From assembly GCF_000949385.2 (NCBI RefSeq), contig NZ_JYKO02000001.1, positions 5,602,678 to 5,666,677 on the forward strand: 64,000 nt of DNA, given 5' to 3'. Both the position numbers and the translations under genes were made by a program. The notes beneath the pieces were generated by a model that had not been told where the DNA came from, did not search any database, and worked only from the letters and a program-made list of their open reading frames with translations. This document shows, piece after piece, positions 8,032 through 18,342 of this stretch (position 1 is the first letter of the stretch; each line of letters opens with the position of its first letter). This DNA is from Pseudomonas sp. LFM046. GTDB lineage: Bacteria; Pseudomonadota; Gammaproteobacteria; Pseudomonadales; Pseudomonadaceae.

Positions 8032-9155
8032 TGGCCGGTCTCCTGGGCCGGCTCGGCCGCTTTCGGCTCCCCGGATTCGGCTGCCGCCCCCGGGGTGCGT
8101 TGCAGGTAGGCCTGCAGCGCAGTCAGCGCCGGAGTCAGGTCGGGCGCCTGCACTTCCACCGGCTGGCCCGCGAGTTCATCGAGGCGCGCCAGCAGGGCGC
8201 GGCTGTCGGGGTTCTCTTCGTTGAAGTGCCCCTTCAGCACCTCGCGCGCCTGGCGCAGGGAATGCTGGTAGACCTGGGTCTGGCCATGCAGGGCGCCCCA
8301 CTGGGCCTGCTCCAGGGCCAGAGACAGGGCCAGGCGGACCTGGGACAGGTTCTGCCCGGACAGCAGCGGCTTGATGTCCTGGTCAGCGTTCAGTTGGATA
8401 CGGAAGTAGTGGGAAAGCTTTTCCAGCCACTCGGACCAGCGACTGCCGCCATCGCCTTCGGCGGCCATGTCCAGCAGCACGCCACCCTTGTCTTCGAAGG
8501 CGGGCACCAGCGGGTTGAGCTGGGCGGCCTGATCACGCAGGGCGCCCAGTTGCAGGAAGAGGCCGGTGCGATCCGGCTGCTGGGTGCTGCGCAGGGCCAC
8601 CAGGCTCTTCGCCAGCTGTTCGCGGGCGGCGTAGGCGGCGGGGTCGTCCTGCTCGCGGAGGATGTCGTCGGCGGCCTGCACCAGCGCGGTGGCGCTGTAG
8701 ATGTCCTGCAGCGCCGAGAGACGCAGGCTGGCCAGGCGCAACAGGTGCTCTGCCTCAGTGAGGCGCCAGTCCTTGCGGCTGGCGCCGAGGATGGTTTCCA
8801 GACGCTGACGCAGCTGCTGCTGATCACCCTGGAGGTCCACCAGCAGGCGACGACGCTCGTCCAGCTCTGCTGCGCTGGGCAGCTCGGCCAGACGCTCGGT
8901 GAGCTGCTGCTCGCGCTGGGCCAGAGCTCGGGTCTGGCCACGGGCATCCTCGACCATGTTGAGCTGCTGCTGGTCACGGGCTTCCAGGCTGCGCACCTGC
9001 CAGAGGCCCCAGCCGCCCACGGCGATGCCGGCGGCGCCCAGCAGCAGGGCGAACAGGGCCAGGCCATTGCCTCGTGGGGCGGACGCAGCGCTGGTGGTGA
9101 CGGGCTCGGTGGCTACGGTGTGTTGCTCTTGTTTCGGGGCTTCTGCTTCGCTCAC
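8028..9155 (-). CDS. hemX: HemX family membrane protein
   Basis: About 375 residues if the GTG at 9155 is the start. That start has AAGGATGG five to twelve bases upstream and gives MSEAEAPKQE; the longer open frame to 9371 would run deep into hemD and lacks family sequence. After an acidic, Ser/Ala-rich leader comes one membrane helix (about 31-52, GLALFALLLGAAGIAVGGWG), then a long periplasmic helical part with coiled-coil heptads (QLNMVEDARGQTRALAQREQ). The family is sometimes labelled uroporphyrinogen III methyltransferase, but no methyltransferase motif is visible. It starts 16 bases after hemD and overlaps hemY, so it belongs to the hem operon. Confidence 0.9.
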   Translation of the reverse strand: MSEAEAPKQEQHTVATEPVTTSAASAPRGNGLALFALLLGAAGIAVGGWGLWQVRSLEARDQQQLNMVEDARGQTRALAQREQQLTERLAELPSAAELDERRRLLVDLQGDQQQLRQRLETILGASRKDWRLTEAEHLLRLASLRLSALQDIYSATALVQAADDILREQDDPAAYAAREQLAKSLVALRSTQQPDRTGLFLQLGALRDQAAQLNPLVPAFEDKGGVLLDMAAEGDGGSRWSEWLEKLSHYFRIQLNADQDIKPLLSGQNLSQVRLALSLALEQAQWGALHGQTQVYQHSLRQAREVLKGHFNEENPDSRALLARLDELAGQPVEVQAPDLTPALTALQAYLQRTPGAAAESGEPKAAEPAQETGQ

Positions 9156-9171
9156 GTATCCATCCTTCGCA

Positions 9172-9942
9172 TCAAAGGGTCGGCGCTGGATGCTGCCTGA
9201 GCGCCGCCAGCAAGGCCGCGGCACTGGCGCCACGGCAATCCACAACGTTATGGGCACCCGCTTCGACGGCCTGCTCGGCCACGCGCGGGCTGGGTACGAA
9301 CAAGGTGAGGCGGGCCAGGTCGGCCCAGGCATCACCGGCCAGACGCTGGAGGTTTTCCAGGCCCTGGCCACTGCTGACCACCAGGCCGTTCAGGCGTTCC
9401 GCCGCGACCCGCTGTGCCAGGGTGCCCGCCGGGTAGTCCGGCAGGCAGCGCCGGTAGAGTTCCAGATAGTCGACCGCGACGCCTTGGCCGCGCAAGCGAT
9501 CGGCGAGGAATTCTCGGCCACCCTCGCCGCGCATGATAAGGACCTTTGGATCGTGGACAGCCAACGCATCCGAAAACGCTGACAACGACAGTAGAGCCTC
9601 GCTGTCATCCCCGCTGGCCGGCCAGGAAGTGGGCAAGCCGTAGTCTTCGAGAATGGCCCCGGTGGCCGCGCCAACGCTGAACCAGTGCTGTTCCGCAGGC
9701 GGCTGCGGCCAGTAGCGATCGAGCAGTTCGATGCCCAGGCGCGCCGCCGGCTTGCTCACCACCACCACCGCGCAATAGCGGTCCAGGTCGAAGATGGTGC
9801 TGCGTTGTTCCGGCGTCTCTTCCAGGGGTTCGATGGCCAACAGCGGCAAGCTGCTGCTGAAGACCTGCTGTTCGGCCAGGGACGCGGCCAGGGCTTCGCA
9901 CTCCTCGCTGGGGCGCGTCAGCAGCAACCGCCAGCCCGTCAC
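9172..9942 (-). CDS. hemD: Uroporphyrinogen-III synthase
   Basis: A 256-residue cytoplasmic enzyme that closes hydroxymethylbilane to uroporphyrinogen III. The sequence shows the two-lobed fold: N-terminal LLLTRP and CEALAASL, the hinge region [17 protein letters not shown], the lobe-two motifs [18 protein letters not shown] and [12 protein letters not shown], and the C-terminal [14 protein letters not shown] and [13 protein letters not shown]. The start is a GTG at 9942 that overlaps the hemC TGA by four bases (GTGA), which indicates coupled translation. Family sequence divergence is high, so the call rests on the motifs and its place after hemC. Confidence 0.94.
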   Translation of the reverse strand: MTGWRLLLTRPSEECEALAASLAEQQVFSSSLPLLAIEPLEETPEQRSTIFDLDRYCAVVVVSKPAARLGIELLDRYWPQPPAEQHWFSVGAATGAILEDYGLPTSWPASGDDSEALLSLSAFSDALAVHDPKVLIMRGEGGREFLADRLRGQGVAVDYLELYRRCLPDYPAGTLAQRVAAERLNGLVVSSGQGLENLQRLAGDAWADLARLTLFVPSPRVAEQAVEAGAHNVVDCRGASAAALLAALRQHPAPTL

Positions 9943-10877
9943 GGGTGACCGGCCTCGCCATAGATGGCCTTGAGGATGTCCCCGGCGCCCTGTTCCAGCA
10001 GCTCATCCGCCACCTTGACCCCCAGGGCTTCGGCGTCGGCGAGCGCGGCACGGGCCTCGGCGCGCAGCAACGCGCCGCCGTCGGGTTGGCCCACCAGACC
10101 ACGCAGCCAGAGCTGGTCGCCCTCGATCACCGCATAGCAGGCGATGGGCACCTGGCAGCCGCCGTTGAGGTGCTTGTTCAGGGCACGCTCGGCGGTGACG
10201 CGCAGGGCGGTGGCCTCGTGGTGCAGCGGCGCCAGCAGGGCATGGATCTCGCTGTCGGCGGTGCGGCACTCGATGCCCACGGCACCCTGGCCGCCCGCTG
10301 GCAGGCTGTCTTCGACGCTGATGGAAGAGCGGATGCGGTCTTCGAAACCGAGGCGGATCAGGCCGGCGGCAGCCAGGATGATGGCGTCGTACTCACCGGC
10401 ATCCAGCTTGGCCAGGCGGGTGTTCACGTTGCCCCGCAGGAACTGGATCTTCAGGTCCGGCCGGCGGGCCAGCAACTGGGCCTGGCGGCGCAGGCTGGAG
10501 GTGCCGACCACGCTGCCGGCAGGCAGGGCGTCGAGGCTGTCGAAGCGGTTGGAGACGAAGGCGTCGCGCGGGTCTTCGCGCTCGCAGATGCAATAAAGGC
10601 CAAGGCCTTCGGGGAAGTCCATCGGCACGTCCTTCATGGAGTGCACGGCGATATCGGCCTCGTTCTCCAGCAGGGCGGTTTCCAGTTCCTTCACGAACAG
10701 ACCCTTGCCACCGATCTTCGCCAGGGGCGCGTCGAGCAGCTTGTCACCCTTGCTGACCATGGGCACCAGGCTGACCTTGATGCCGGGGTGAGCGTCCTCC
10801 AGACGGGCTTTGACGTGTTCGGCCTGCCACAGGGCCAGGGCACTCTTTCGGGTGGCGATGCGGATCTCGCGGGACAT
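9939..10877 (-). CDS. hemC: Hydroxymethylbilane synthase (porphobilinogen deaminase)
   Basis: About 312 residues. It polymerises four porphobilinogen units for haem synthesis. The dipyrromethane cofactor cysteine lies in [13 protein letters not shown] (about residue 240), and the catalytic Asp lies in [11 protein letters not shown]. Other conserved parts are [19 protein letters not shown] at the N-terminus, [26 protein letters not shown] and [13 protein letters not shown]. The ATG at 10877 is preferred because GGAAG stands six to ten bases before it; a GTG two codons upstream is possible. It is the first gene of the hem operon and lies between algR and hemD, as in other pseudomonads. Confidence 0.97.
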   Translation of the reverse strand: MSREIRIATRKSALALWQAEHVKARLEDAHPGIKVSLVPMVSKGDKLLDAPLAKIGGKGLFVKELETALLENEADIAVHSMKDVPMDFPEGLGLYCICEREDPRDAFVSNRFDSLDALPAGSVVGTSSLRRQAQLLARRPDLKIQFLRGNVNTRLAKLDAGEYDAIILAAAGLIRLGFEDRIRSSISVEDSLPAGGQGAVGIECRTADSEIHALLAPLHHEATALRVTAERALNKHLNGGCQVPIACYAVIEGDQLWLRGLVGQPDGGALLRAEARAALADAEALGVKVADELLEQGAGDILKAIYGEAGHP

Positions 10878-10904
10878 GGTCACTTCCGGAAACGGTGATG
10901 ACCG

Positions 10905-10941
10905 AAATCATAACAGGCCCGCGCTCTGGCCGGGCGCGGGC
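10905..10941 (-). terminator. Candidate terminator of algR
   Basis: GCCCGCGC (10917-10924) pairs with GCGCGGGC (10934-10941). On the reverse strand the stem is followed by CTGTTATGATTT, a moderately T-rich tail. A second small perfect hairpin, TGTCGC-GGA-GCGACA, lies beside it at 10945-10959. Confidence 0.6.
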
Positions 10942-11013
10942 GGATGTCGCGGAGCGACACTCGTTTGCGAAGAAACGCTATGGGTGGGGAGCGGGCCGAC
11001 TGGCGGCAGCCCG

Positions 11014-11760
11014 CTAGAGGTTGTTCATCAGTTTGCGCACGCCGGCGACATGGCGGCGGCTGACGGTCAGGGCGTCGCCATTGAGGCCCTTCAAGTAGAG
11101 CTGGAAATGGCCGAGGGGGGTGCGTTGCAGACGCTCGATGCGCTCTCGGGCCACCAGGGCGTTGCGATGGATGCGCACGAAGCGGTCGCCGAACTCGTCT
11201 TCCAGCGCCTTCAGCGGCTCGTCCAGCAGGACTTCGCCGTGCTCATGGCGCAGGGTCACGTACTTGTGGTCGGCGATGAAATAGACCACCTGATCCAGGG
11301 GGATCAGCTCGATGCCTTTCCGGGTTCGCGCGCTGATGTGGCTTCGGGGACCGCTCCCGCTGACCGCGGCGGGACGGGTCAGCGCAGCGAGTTGCACGCG
11401 GTTCGGTCGCTCGGCCTTCTTCAGTGCCTCGGCGAGTGACTCGGACCGTACGGGTTTGACCAGATAGCCCACGGCGCTGACCTGGAAGGCCTCCAGGGCG
11501 AATTCGTCATGGGCGGTGCAGAAGATCACGGCCGGCGGCGCCTCTCGCTCGCACAGTCGGGCGGCTACCTGCAACCCGTCCAGGCCGGGCATGCGAATGT
11601 CGAGCAGAACGACATCCGGCTTGAGGCTGTCGATCAGGGTGAGCGCCTCCTCGCCATTGCTGGCGGCAGGCTCCAGGACACGGTACCCCTCGAGGTCGCC
11701 GACAAGACGGCTGAGGCGCTCGCGGGCCAGGGGTTCATCGTCGACGATCAGGACATTCAT
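11014..11760 (-). CDS. algR: Response regulator AlgR (LytTR DNA-binding type)
   Basis: A 248-residue response regulator. The receiver domain begins [16 protein letters not shown]; the phosphoacceptor is Asp54 in VVLLDIRMPG, with the conserved Thr/Ala and Lys in TAHDEFALEAF and YLVKPVR. The C-terminal LytTR domain (about 140-248) includes the motif FVRIHRNALVARERIERL. In P. aeruginosa AlgR controls alginate, twitching motility and cyanide genes, paired with AlgZ/FimS. The start at 11760 is fixed by the conserved N-terminus and by the ATGA overlap with the algZ stop. The longer open frame upstream (to 11793) overlaps algZ and is rejected. Confidence 0.97.
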   Translation of the reverse strand: MNVLIVDDEPLARERLSRLVGDLEGYRVLEPAASNGEEALTLIDSLKPDVVLLDIRMPGLDGLQVAARLCEREAPPAVIFCTAHDEFALEAFQVSAVGYLVKPVRSESLAEALKKAERPNRVQLAALTRPAAVSGSGPRSHISARTRKGIELIPLDQVVYFIADHKYVTLRHEHGEVLLDEPLKALEDEFGDRFVRIHRNALVARERIERLQRTPLGHFQLYLKGLNGDALTVSRRHVAGVRKLMNNL

Positions 11761-12839
11761 ATCGCACGGGCTTCCTGCGTGAGTCTCGCACAAGGATAGC
11801 GTAGACAGGTGAAGTGGCGGCCGTCACGGCGCTCCACGCTGAGACTTGCCCGCGGTCCGAAAAGTGCCGTCAGACGCGCGTCGATATTGCGTAGAGCCTG
11901 CTGGGTTCCACGCGATGGCGACTGCCCCTGGACCTCTTCGTAAGGGTTGCTCACGCAGAGGCGGAACATGCCATCGCGGTAATTCGCTTCGATCCGTACC
12001 AGCCCCCCTTCGATGCGTGGCTGGATGCCATGGATCAGGGCGTTCTCCAGCAAAGGTTGCAGCGTCAACTGAGGGATGGGCAGATCGTCCGGAACTTCAT
12101 CCACCTGCCAATCCAACTGTAGCCGTTCTCCGAGACGATATTGTTCGATCGAGAGATATCGTTTCGCCAGCTCCAGTTCCTCGCCCCAGTCGATCAGCGT
12201 GCCGGGCTTGGCCAGGCTGGCACGGAAGATGTCGGATAGGTCGAGCACAGCCTGCTCCGCCTTGTCCGGATCGATCACCACCAGGCTGGCGATGCTGTTC
12301 AGGCTGTTGAAGAGAAAGTGCGGGCGGATGCGCGCCTGCAAGGATTCGATGCGCGCCCTGAGCTCGGCCTGCTGCTGCTTGCGCCACTGGCTCTGCAGGT
12401 AGAAGTAGCGCAACAGCAGAGCCGACATGATCAGGCTGATGAGCCCGTGCCGCAGATAGAGATTGACCTCGCCGCTGCGCGGCAGCGGTCCACCGAGATC
12501 GAAGTAGTCCGCCACCGCGGTGCCGGCCAGGGTCAGGCCCACCACCAGGGCGCAGCACAAACCGCCCGCCAATGCCGCCCGCAGCCGCGCCAGCAGCGGA
12601 CGCAACTGGCAGAGCACGGCGGCGGACAGCAGCACAATCCACTGAACGAAGAGGGAGGTCAGGGCCAGGCGCACCCAGTTGAAATTGGGCAGCATGGGCT
12701 CGGCGAGCACCAGCACCAGCACCAGCAGCTCCGCCAGCAGCACCAGGCCGAGCAGGGCCTCGGGCAGGCACAGCTCCGGCAGAAAGAAGTCGTCGTTGGC
12801 GATTTTGGAGCGCGCTTTGTGCTTCAGGCGATCTGGCAT
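11757..12839 (-). CDS. algZ: Sensor protein AlgZ/FimS (LytS-type histidine kinase)
   Basis: About 360 residues. Four or so membrane helices occupy residues 25-150 ([64 protein letters not shown]). The His-kinase domain has the phosphoacceptor His near residue 174 in [17 protein letters not shown] and the N-box in [15 protein letters not shown]; the classical G boxes are reduced, as is usual for this unorthodox family. It is the cognate partner of algR, which it overlaps by four bases. The start is placed at [10 protein letters not shown] (12839), where GGGGAA lies about nine bases upstream; MSGMPDR (12848) is an alternative. Confidence 0.93.
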   Translation of the reverse strand: MPDRLKHKARSKIANDDFFLPELCLPEALLGLVLLAELLVLVLVLAEPMLPNFNWVRLALTSLFVQWIVLLSAAVLCQLRPLLARLRAALAGGLCCALVVGLTLAGTAVADYFDLGGPLPRSGEVNLYLRHGLISLIMSALLLRYFYLQSQWRKQQQAELRARIESLQARIRPHFLFNSLNSIASLVVIDPDKAEQAVLDLSDIFRASLAKPGTLIDWGEELELAKRYLSIEQYRLGERLQLDWQVDEVPDDLPIPQLTLQPLLENALIHGIQPRIEGGLVRIEANYRDGMFRLCVSNPYEEVQGQSPSRGTQQALRNIDARLTALFGPRASLSVERRDGRHFTCLRYPCARLTQEARAI

Positions 12840-13057
12840 CCCGGACATTTCCCCAATGGCCCGGCAGGCGACTGGCCAGGGTCGCCGGGCAAAAGCCTGT
12901 ACTGAACCATCAAATCCTCGGCGCGTCCGTGAAGGCCCCGGCATTCTGCCCTGGCTCCAACCGGACAGGCCGCGCCGGTTTTGCCGGCAACACTGTTATT
13001 ATCGACGGTATTTTCCGGCCCATCGGCTTTCTTTCACCTTCCTCACCGAGTGAACCC

Positions 13058-14452
13058 ATGAGCACCGACAAGACCAACCAGTCCTGGGGTGGCCGCTTCA
13101 GCGAGCCCGTCGACGCCTTCGTCGCCCGTTTCACCGCGTCCGTTGACTTCGACAAGCGCCTGTACCGCCACGACATCATGGGCTCCATTGCCCACGCCAC
13201 CATGCTGGCACAGGTCGGCGTGCTCAGCGAAACGGAGCGCGATGCCATCATCGACGGCCTGAAGCAGATCCAGGGCGAGATCGAGGCCGGCAGCTTCGAA
13301 TGGCGCGTGGACCTGGAAGACGTGCACATGAACATCGAGGCGCGTCTGACCGACCGCATCGGTGTCACCGGCAAGAAACTGCACACCGGTCGCTCGCGCA
13401 ACGACCAGGTGGCCACTGACATCCGCCTGTGGCTGCGGGACGAAATCGACACCATCCTCGGTGAAATCACCCGCCTGCAGCAGGGCCTGCTCGGCCTGGC
13501 CGAAGCGGAAGCCGGCACCATCATGCCGGGCTTCACCCACCTGCAGACCGCCCAGCCGGTGACCTTCGGCCACCACCTGCTGGCCTGGTTCGAAATGCTC
13601 AGCCGCGACTACGAGCGCCTGGTGGATTGCCGCAAGCGGGTCAACCGCATGCCCCTGGGTTCCGCTGCCCTGGCCGGCACCACCTACCCCATCCAGCGCG
13701 AGATCACCTGCCAGCTGCTGGGCTTCGATGCCGTCGGCGGCAACTCCCTGGACGGCGTGTCCGACCGTGACTTCGCCATCGAATTCTGCGCCGCCGCGAG
13801 CCTGGCGATGATGCACCTGTCGCGCTTCTCCGAAGAACTGGTGCTCTGGACCAGCGCCCAGTTCCAGTTCATCGACCTGCCCGACCGCTTCTGCACTGGC
13901 TCCTCGATCATGCCGCAGAAGAAGAACCCCGACGTGCCCGAACTGGTACGCGGCAAGTCCGGCCGGGTGTTCGGTGCCCTCACCGGCCTGCTGACCCTGA
14001 TGAAGGGCCAGCCGCTGGCGTACAACAAGGACAACCAGGAAGACAAGGAACCGCTGTTCGACGCCGCCGATACCCTGCGCGATTCCCTGCGCGCCTTCGC
14101 CGACATGGTCCCGGCCATCAAGCCCAAGCGCGAGATCATGCGCGAAGCGGCCCGCCGCGGCTTCTCTACCGCAACTGACCTGGCCGACTACCTGGTGCGC
14201 AAGGGCCTGCCCTTCCGCGACTGCCACGAGATCGTCGGCCACGCGGTGAAATACGGCGTGGACACCGGCAAGGACCTGGCCGAGATGAGCCTGGACGAGC
14301 TGCGCAAGTTCAGCGACCAGATCGGTGACGACGTCTTCGCCGTGCTGACCCTGGAAGGCTCGGTCAACGCCCGCGACCACATCGGCGGCACCGCGCCGAA
14401 CCAGGTGCGCGCCGCTGTCCAGCGCGGCAAGGACCTGCTGGCCGCACGCTGA
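13058..14452 (+). CDS. argH: Argininosuccinate lyase
   Basis: A 464-residue enzyme of the fumarase/aspartase superfamily, catalysing the last step of arginine synthesis (argininosuccinate to arginine and fumarate). The superfamily signature [16 protein letters not shown] lies at about 279-294 and carries the catalytic Ser. The N-terminal WGGRFSEP, the substrate-binding [13 protein letters not shown] near 112 and [15 protein letters not shown] near 155 are all intact. The start at 13058 ([10 protein letters not shown]) is chosen because the family begins there; sequence upstream in frame reads through the promoter region. The divergent algZ starts 218 bases away. Confidence 0.98.
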   Translation: MSTDKTNQSWGGRFSEPVDAFVARFTASVDFDKRLYRHDIMGSIAHATMLAQVGVLSETERDAIIDGLKQIQGEIEAGSFEWRVDLEDVHMNIEARLTDRIGVTGKKLHTGRSRNDQVATDIRLWLRDEIDTILGEITRLQQGLLGLAEAEAGTIMPGFTHLQTAQPVTFGHHLLAWFEMLSRDYERLVDCRKRVNRMPLGSAALAGTTYPIQREITCQLLGFDAVGGNSLDGVSDRDFAIEFCAAASLAMMHLSRFSEELVLWTSAQFQFIDLPDRFCTGSSIMPQKKNPDVPELVRGKSGRVFGALTGLLTLMKGQPLAYNKDNQEDKEPLFDAADTLRDSLRAFADMVPAIKPKREIMREAARRGFSTATDLADYLVRKGLPFRDCHEIVGHAVKYGVDTGKDLAEMSLDELRKFSDQIGDDVFAVLTLEGSVNARDHIGGTAPNQVRAAVQRGKDLLAAR

Positions 14453-14473
14453 TCGCCGTTTCGCCTCGCACCA

Positions 14474-14495
14474 CTGGCCGGGTTCGCCCGGCCAG
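14474..14495 (+). terminator. Hairpin with UUCG tetraloop after argH
   Basis: CTGGCCGGG (14474-14482) and CCCGGCCAG (14487-14495) form a perfect nine-base stem with a TTCG loop, 22 bases past the argH stop. The tail is CTCCCCTCC rather than T-rich, so termination may need a helper or the stem may protect the 3' end. Confidence 0.5.
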
Positions 14496-14673
14496 CTCCC
14501 CTCCTCCGGCATGAGTCAGCGGCAAACCTGCCGGGATCATCGAGGACTCACCGCAATCACGCGGCGAACCCTGCAACACCTCCGCCCCGCCTCCCGCCAT
14601 CCCGCAATCACAGGGCGCCCCGCCGCGCGAGCAGGCATGGCACACTCCCGCCATCGCAACCCGGGAACCCGCC

Positions 14674-14952
14674 ATGACCGACGATATTGATGACGGCGAC
14701 GAAGCCTTCGCCGAGGCCACCCTGATCCAGGCCATCGAGAACCAGATCGAAGCCGGCGAACCGCCCGCCGCCCGCGCCACCTTCAACAAACTGACCCTGG
14801 TGGGCTACGAGCGCGAGGAAATCCTCGAGCTGATGGCCCTGGTGCTGGCCCACGAGATCAACGCCATGCTCGCGGCCGACCGCCCCTTCGACGGCGAATG
14901 GTACGAAAGGGCCTTGCGGGCACTGCCCGACCTGCCGGAAGATCAGGCCTGA
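14674..14952 (+). CDS. Small acidic conserved hypothetical protein
   Basis: A 92-residue, strongly acidic protein (MTDDIDDGDEAFAEATLIQA) with no signal or membrane segment. The middle, GEPPAARATFNKLTLVGYER, and EILELMALVLAHEINAMLAA read like the small helical Pseudomonas proteins encoded near argH and cyaA. GGGAA stands nine bases before the ATG. No function is recognised. The end EWYERALRALPDLPEDQ suggests a regulatory or adaptor role, but that is speculation. Confidence 0.75.
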   Translation: MTDDIDDGDEAFAEATLIQAIENQIEAGEPPAARATFNKLTLVGYEREEILELMALVLAHEINAMLAADRPFDGEWYERALRALPDLPEDQA

Positions 14953-15032
14953 CCTCGCCTACACGCCAAAGACTCCAGACTCCCAGCCGGCAGCCGCCGG
15001 CCTTTGCGGTACAACAAGAACTAGGAGCGACC

Positions 15033-15275
15033 ATGGTCTTCACCCCCGAACTCATCGCTGAATTCGAATTGCTGGCGCTGTTCAACCTGGACAACACCCA
15101 GGAGGGACTGAAAGTTCACAACAACGCCAACCCCAGAGCCCAGGCCGCCGTCATGCGACTGCATCAGAAAGGCCTGATCACCCAACCCGACGGCGGCTAC
15201 CTGACCAGCCTCGGCCTCGATGCGGCCGAACACGTCCAGGCCCTGCGCACCATCCTCCTGCCCCAACCCGCCTGA
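15033..15275 (+). CDS. TIGR02647 family protein
   Basis: An 80-residue protein starting MVFTPELIAEFELLALFNLD, with the motifs NNANPRAQAAVMRLHQKGLI and TQPDGGYLTSLGLDAAEHVQ. These fit TIGR02647, a small family in Pseudomonas and relatives that looks like a winged-helix or other helical DNA-binding fold (helix, helix, then a G-G-Y beta turn). The start is at 15033, with AGGAG seven bases upstream; the open frame to 14898 overlaps the preceding gene and is not used. Function is unknown. Confidence 0.8.
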   Translation: MVFTPELIAEFELLALFNLDNTQEGLKVHNNANPRAQAAVMRLHQKGLITQPDGGYLTSLGLDAAEHVQALRTILLPQPA

Positions 15276-15380
15276 CGGGGTTGCCGCTCAAGTCGGCAAC
15301 ACTGCGGGCGATACAATGCGGACGCCTGCCGGCAGTGAAGGCTGCCGGTCGGGCTTCCAGCATCGGGACAAGAAAACAGC

Positions 15381-18218
15381 ATGACGCGCACCCAGGAAAT
15401 TCGCCCGGACATCGAAGACGGTATCGACCGTAAGGTTCTCGCGCAGCTGCGCGCCCGCTTCCTCAAGGTCAACAGTGGCCGCCTGGACCGTGCCATGCAC
15501 GCGCTGTCCACCCGCCAGCAGTTGGTGCTGAAGCTGTTGCCGCTGCTGTTCCACGTCAATCACCCACTGCTGCCCGGCTATGTCTCCGGCACCACACCCG
15601 CCGGCGTGGCGGCCTTCGAGCCCGACGACGAACTGCTGGCCGAAGCCCAGCGCCTCACCCGTTCCTTCGCCTACAAGGCACGCCGCGGTCCGCAACCGAC
15701 GCCCATCCACGGCCTGTTCCTGATGGGCAGCCTCGGCACCGTGGCCCAGGCGGAGCAGAGCGACATGGATATCTGGGTCTGCCACGACCCGGAGCTGGAT
15801 GCCGCCGCCACCGCCGAGCTCCAGCGCAAGTGCACCGCCCTGGAGGAGTGGGCTGCCACCCAGGGGGCCGAGGCGCATTTCTTCCTGGTCGACCCGGCTC
15901 GCTTCACCCAGGGTGATCGCGAGGCGAAGCTGACCTCCGACGACTGCGGCACCACCCAGCATTACCTGCTGCTGGACGAGTTCTACCGCACCGCCATCTG
16001 GCTGGCCGGGCGCACACCGCTCTGGTGGCTGGTGCCGGTCTACGAGGAGGCGCGCTACGACGAGTACGCCCGCACCCTGCTGTCCAAGCGCTTCATCCGC
16101 GCCGACGATGTGCTGGACCTCGGCCACCTGGCGCAAATCCCGCCAGGCGAGTTCATCGGCGCCAGCATGTGGCAGCTGTATAAAGGGATCGAGTCACCCT
16201 ACAAGTCGGTGCTCAAGCTGCTCCTCACCGAGGTCTACGCCAGCGAACACCCCCAGGTGGCGTGCCTGTCCCTGCGCTTCAAGGAAGCGGTCTACGCCAA
16301 CCGCCTCGACCTCGACGAACTGGACCCCTACATGGTGGTGTACCGCCGCCTTGAGGAGTACCTGCGCGGGCGCAACGAACCCGAGCGCCTGGAGTTGATC
16401 CGTCGCTGCCTCTATCTGAAGGTCAACAAGAAACTCAGCCGCCCGCCGGGCAACCGCAGCAAGAGCTGGCAACGCCTGCTGCTGGAACGCCTGACCGCCG
16501 AGTGGCACTGGCAGCCGCGCCAGTTGGCGATGCTCGACAGCCGCAGCCAGTGGAAGGTACGCCAGGTGATGGCCGAACGCCGCGCCCTGGTCAACGAACT
16601 GACCTACAGCTACCGCTTCCTGTCCCAGTTCGCCCGCAACGAGCAGGCCATCGGCACCCTCAGCAGCCGCGACCTGGGCGTGCTCGGCCGGCGTCTCTAC
16701 GCCGCGTTCGAACGCAAGGCCGGCAAGGTGGAATTCATTAACCCCGGAATCGCCCCGGACATCGCCGAAGACACCCTCACCCTGGTGCAGGCCCCCAGCC
16801 CGGAGGCCGAAGGCGAAACCCAGTGGGCGCTCTACCCGGGCAGTTTGAACGCCCTGGAATGGCGGGATTTCGCGCCCATCAAGCGCAGCCGGGAGCTCAT
16901 CGCCCTGCTCGCCTGGTGCCACCGCAACGGCGTGATCGACGCCGGCACCCGTCTCTCCCTGCATCCGGGCACCAGCGACCTGACCGAATTCGAGCTGTCC
17001 AACCTGCTGACCAGTCTGCAGCAGGCCTTCCCCCTGCCCCTGGCCCCGGTGGATGAGAACGCCCTGCTGCGTGCCGGCGTGCCATCGGAAGTGCTGTTGC
17101 TGGTGAACGTCGGCGTCGACCCGCTGAAGCACCACAGCCAGAAAAACCTCCACCTGACCACCGAACGCACCGACGCCCTGGGCTATTCCGGGGTGCGCGA
17201 GAACCTGGTGCTGACCATCGACCAGGTGACCCTGAACAGCTGGAATGAAATGCTGGTGACCCGCTACGACGGCCCCGACGCCCTGGTCGCCTGCCTGCGG
17301 GACTACCTCAACAGCCTGCCTGCCGGTGGCGGCCAGGCGGCTCTGCGGGTGCGCTGCTTCTGCCGCAACCGCGCCCAGGCGATCAGCCAGCGGGTGGAGG
17401 AATTGTTCGGCGATGCCCAGGCGCTGCTCAACGTCGCCGGTGTGCCGCGCTTCCTGTTGCAGATCCAGCAGCGTTTCCATGTGTTGCAACTGGAGCCGGG
17501 ACAGGTCGCCCACGCCAGCCTGGCGGACCTGCCGGCACTGGTGGAACACCTGGGACGCGACCTGCCGGGTTACAGCCCGCTGCAACTGGACCGCCATGCC
17601 CTGACAGACCACGACCTGGCGGTGATTCTGCCGCTGGGCCGCGCCAACTGCATCCAGGTGTTCTACCGCCAGGACGGTGACAGCGCCGAGATCAGCCTGC
17701 TCGACGAGCACAACGCCCTGTGGCGCCAGCGCCTGCCCTTCCGCGACGAACAGAGCCTGCTGACCCCGCTGCATCGTTTCCTGCAGTCCTTGCTCTACCG
17801 CCGCAACGCCCTGCTGCCGCTGGACAGCCCCCAGCCAGCACCGTCGCCGGAAATCGCCTACTACGAGGTGGTGCGTCAGGGCCGCCAGCTTGAACGCCGC
17901 GCGCCGCCTTCCGCCGGGGTGACCCATCCCTTCTACGACGTGCAGGCCATCGTCGAGCCGGCCGAGCCGGGCACCGTGCACGTCACGCTGTACTGCAACC
18001 ACCGGGAATTCTCCGAACTGGAGTACGGCAGCGGACTGTTCGCCGCCGTGGCCCGGCACATCCTCGCCCAGCGCCGCTCGCCGGAGCGCTACCCCTGCTA
18101 CATCACCGACCTCGACTTGTCGCGGGTGCAGGGCAAGGGCCACGCGCAGACGGTCCACTACCTGCGCTACAAGGTGGAGCTGGAGGAAAGGTTGAACAGG
18201 GCATTGCGGGATAGCTGA
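15381..18218 (+). CDS. cyaA: Class I adenylate cyclase
   Basis: A 945-residue enterobacterial-type (class I) adenylate cyclase that makes cAMP for Vfr/CRP signalling. The catalytic domain occupies the first half, with the nucleotidyltransferase motif GSLGTVAQAEQSDMDIWVCH near 116-136, and nearby PTPIHGLFLMGS and HFFLVDPARF. The C-terminal half is the regulatory region, with conserved NLVLTIDQVTLNSWNE and IQVFYRQDGDSAEISLLDEH. Cytoplasmic; in enterobacteria the C-terminal half responds to the PTS, but no specific regulatory site is evident here. The ribosome-binding site is weak (GGGACAAGAAAACAGC), as is common for cyaA. Confidence 0.97.
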   Translation: MTRTQEIRPDIEDGIDRKVLAQLRARFLKVNSGRLDRAMHALSTRQQLVLKLLPLLFHVNHPLLPGYVSGTTPAGVAAFEPDDELLAEAQRLTRSFAYKARRGPQPTPIHGLFLMGSLGTVAQAEQSDMDIWVCHDPELDAAATAELQRKCTALEEWAATQGAEAHFFLVDPARFTQGDREAKLTSDDCGTTQHYLLLDEFYRTAIWLAGRTPLWWLVPVYEEARYDEYARTLLSKRFIRADDVLDLGHLAQIPPGEFIGASMWQLYKGIESPYKSVLKLLLTEVYASEHPQVACLSLRFKEAVYANRLDLDELDPYMVVYRRLEEYLRGRNEPERLELIRRCLYLKVNKKLSRPPGNRSKSWQRLLLERLTAEWHWQPRQLAMLDSRSQWKVRQVMAERRALVNELTYSYRFLSQFARNEQAIGTLSSRDLGVLGRRLYAAFERKAGKVEFINPGIAPDIAEDTLTLVQAPSPEAEGETQWALYPGSLNALEWRDFAPIKRSRELIALLAWCHRNGVIDAGTRLSLHPGTSDLTEFELSNLLTSLQQAFPLPLAPVDENALLRAGVPSEVLLLVNVGVDPLKHHSQKNLHLTTERTDALGYSGVRENLVLTIDQVTLNSWNEMLVTRYDGPDALVACLRDYLNSLPAGGGQAALRVRCFCRNRAQAISQRVEELFGDAQALLNVAGVPRFLLQIQQRFHVLQLEPGQVAHASLADLPALVEHLGRDLPGYSPLQLDRHALTDHDLAVILPLGRANCIQVFYRQDGDSAEISLLDEHNALWRQRLPFRDEQSLLTPLHRFLQSLLYRRNALLPLDSPQPAPSPEIAYYEVVRQGRQLERRAPPSAGVTHPFYDVQAIVEPAEPGTVHVTLYCNHREFSELEYGSGLFAAVARHILAQRRSPERYPCYITDLDLSRVQGKGHAQTVHYLRYKVELEERLNRALRDS

Positions 18219-18235
18219 TTCAGCTCTGCAGGCCC

Positions 18236-18326
18236 CGTAGGATGGGTGGAGCGGAGCGATACCCATGCGGACAGGGCTGATGGGTATCGCAAGCTCCACC
18301 CATCCTACGAACTACCCATCCTACGA
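18236..18326. repeat. Dispersed palindromic repeat, long hairpin copy
   Basis: CGTAGGATGGGTGGAGC (18236-18252) is perfectly complementary to GCTCCACCCATCCTACG (18293-18309). The inner GCGATACCCAT (18256-18266) pairs with ATGGGTATCGC (18280-18290), giving a stem of about 28 pairs with a small bulge. A further half unit ACCCATCCTACG follows at 18314-18325. It sits between the stops of cyaA and the convergent rnk, where it could end transcription from both sides. Confidence 0.9.
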
Positions 18327-18342
18327 ACTGCCGCAGGGCGGA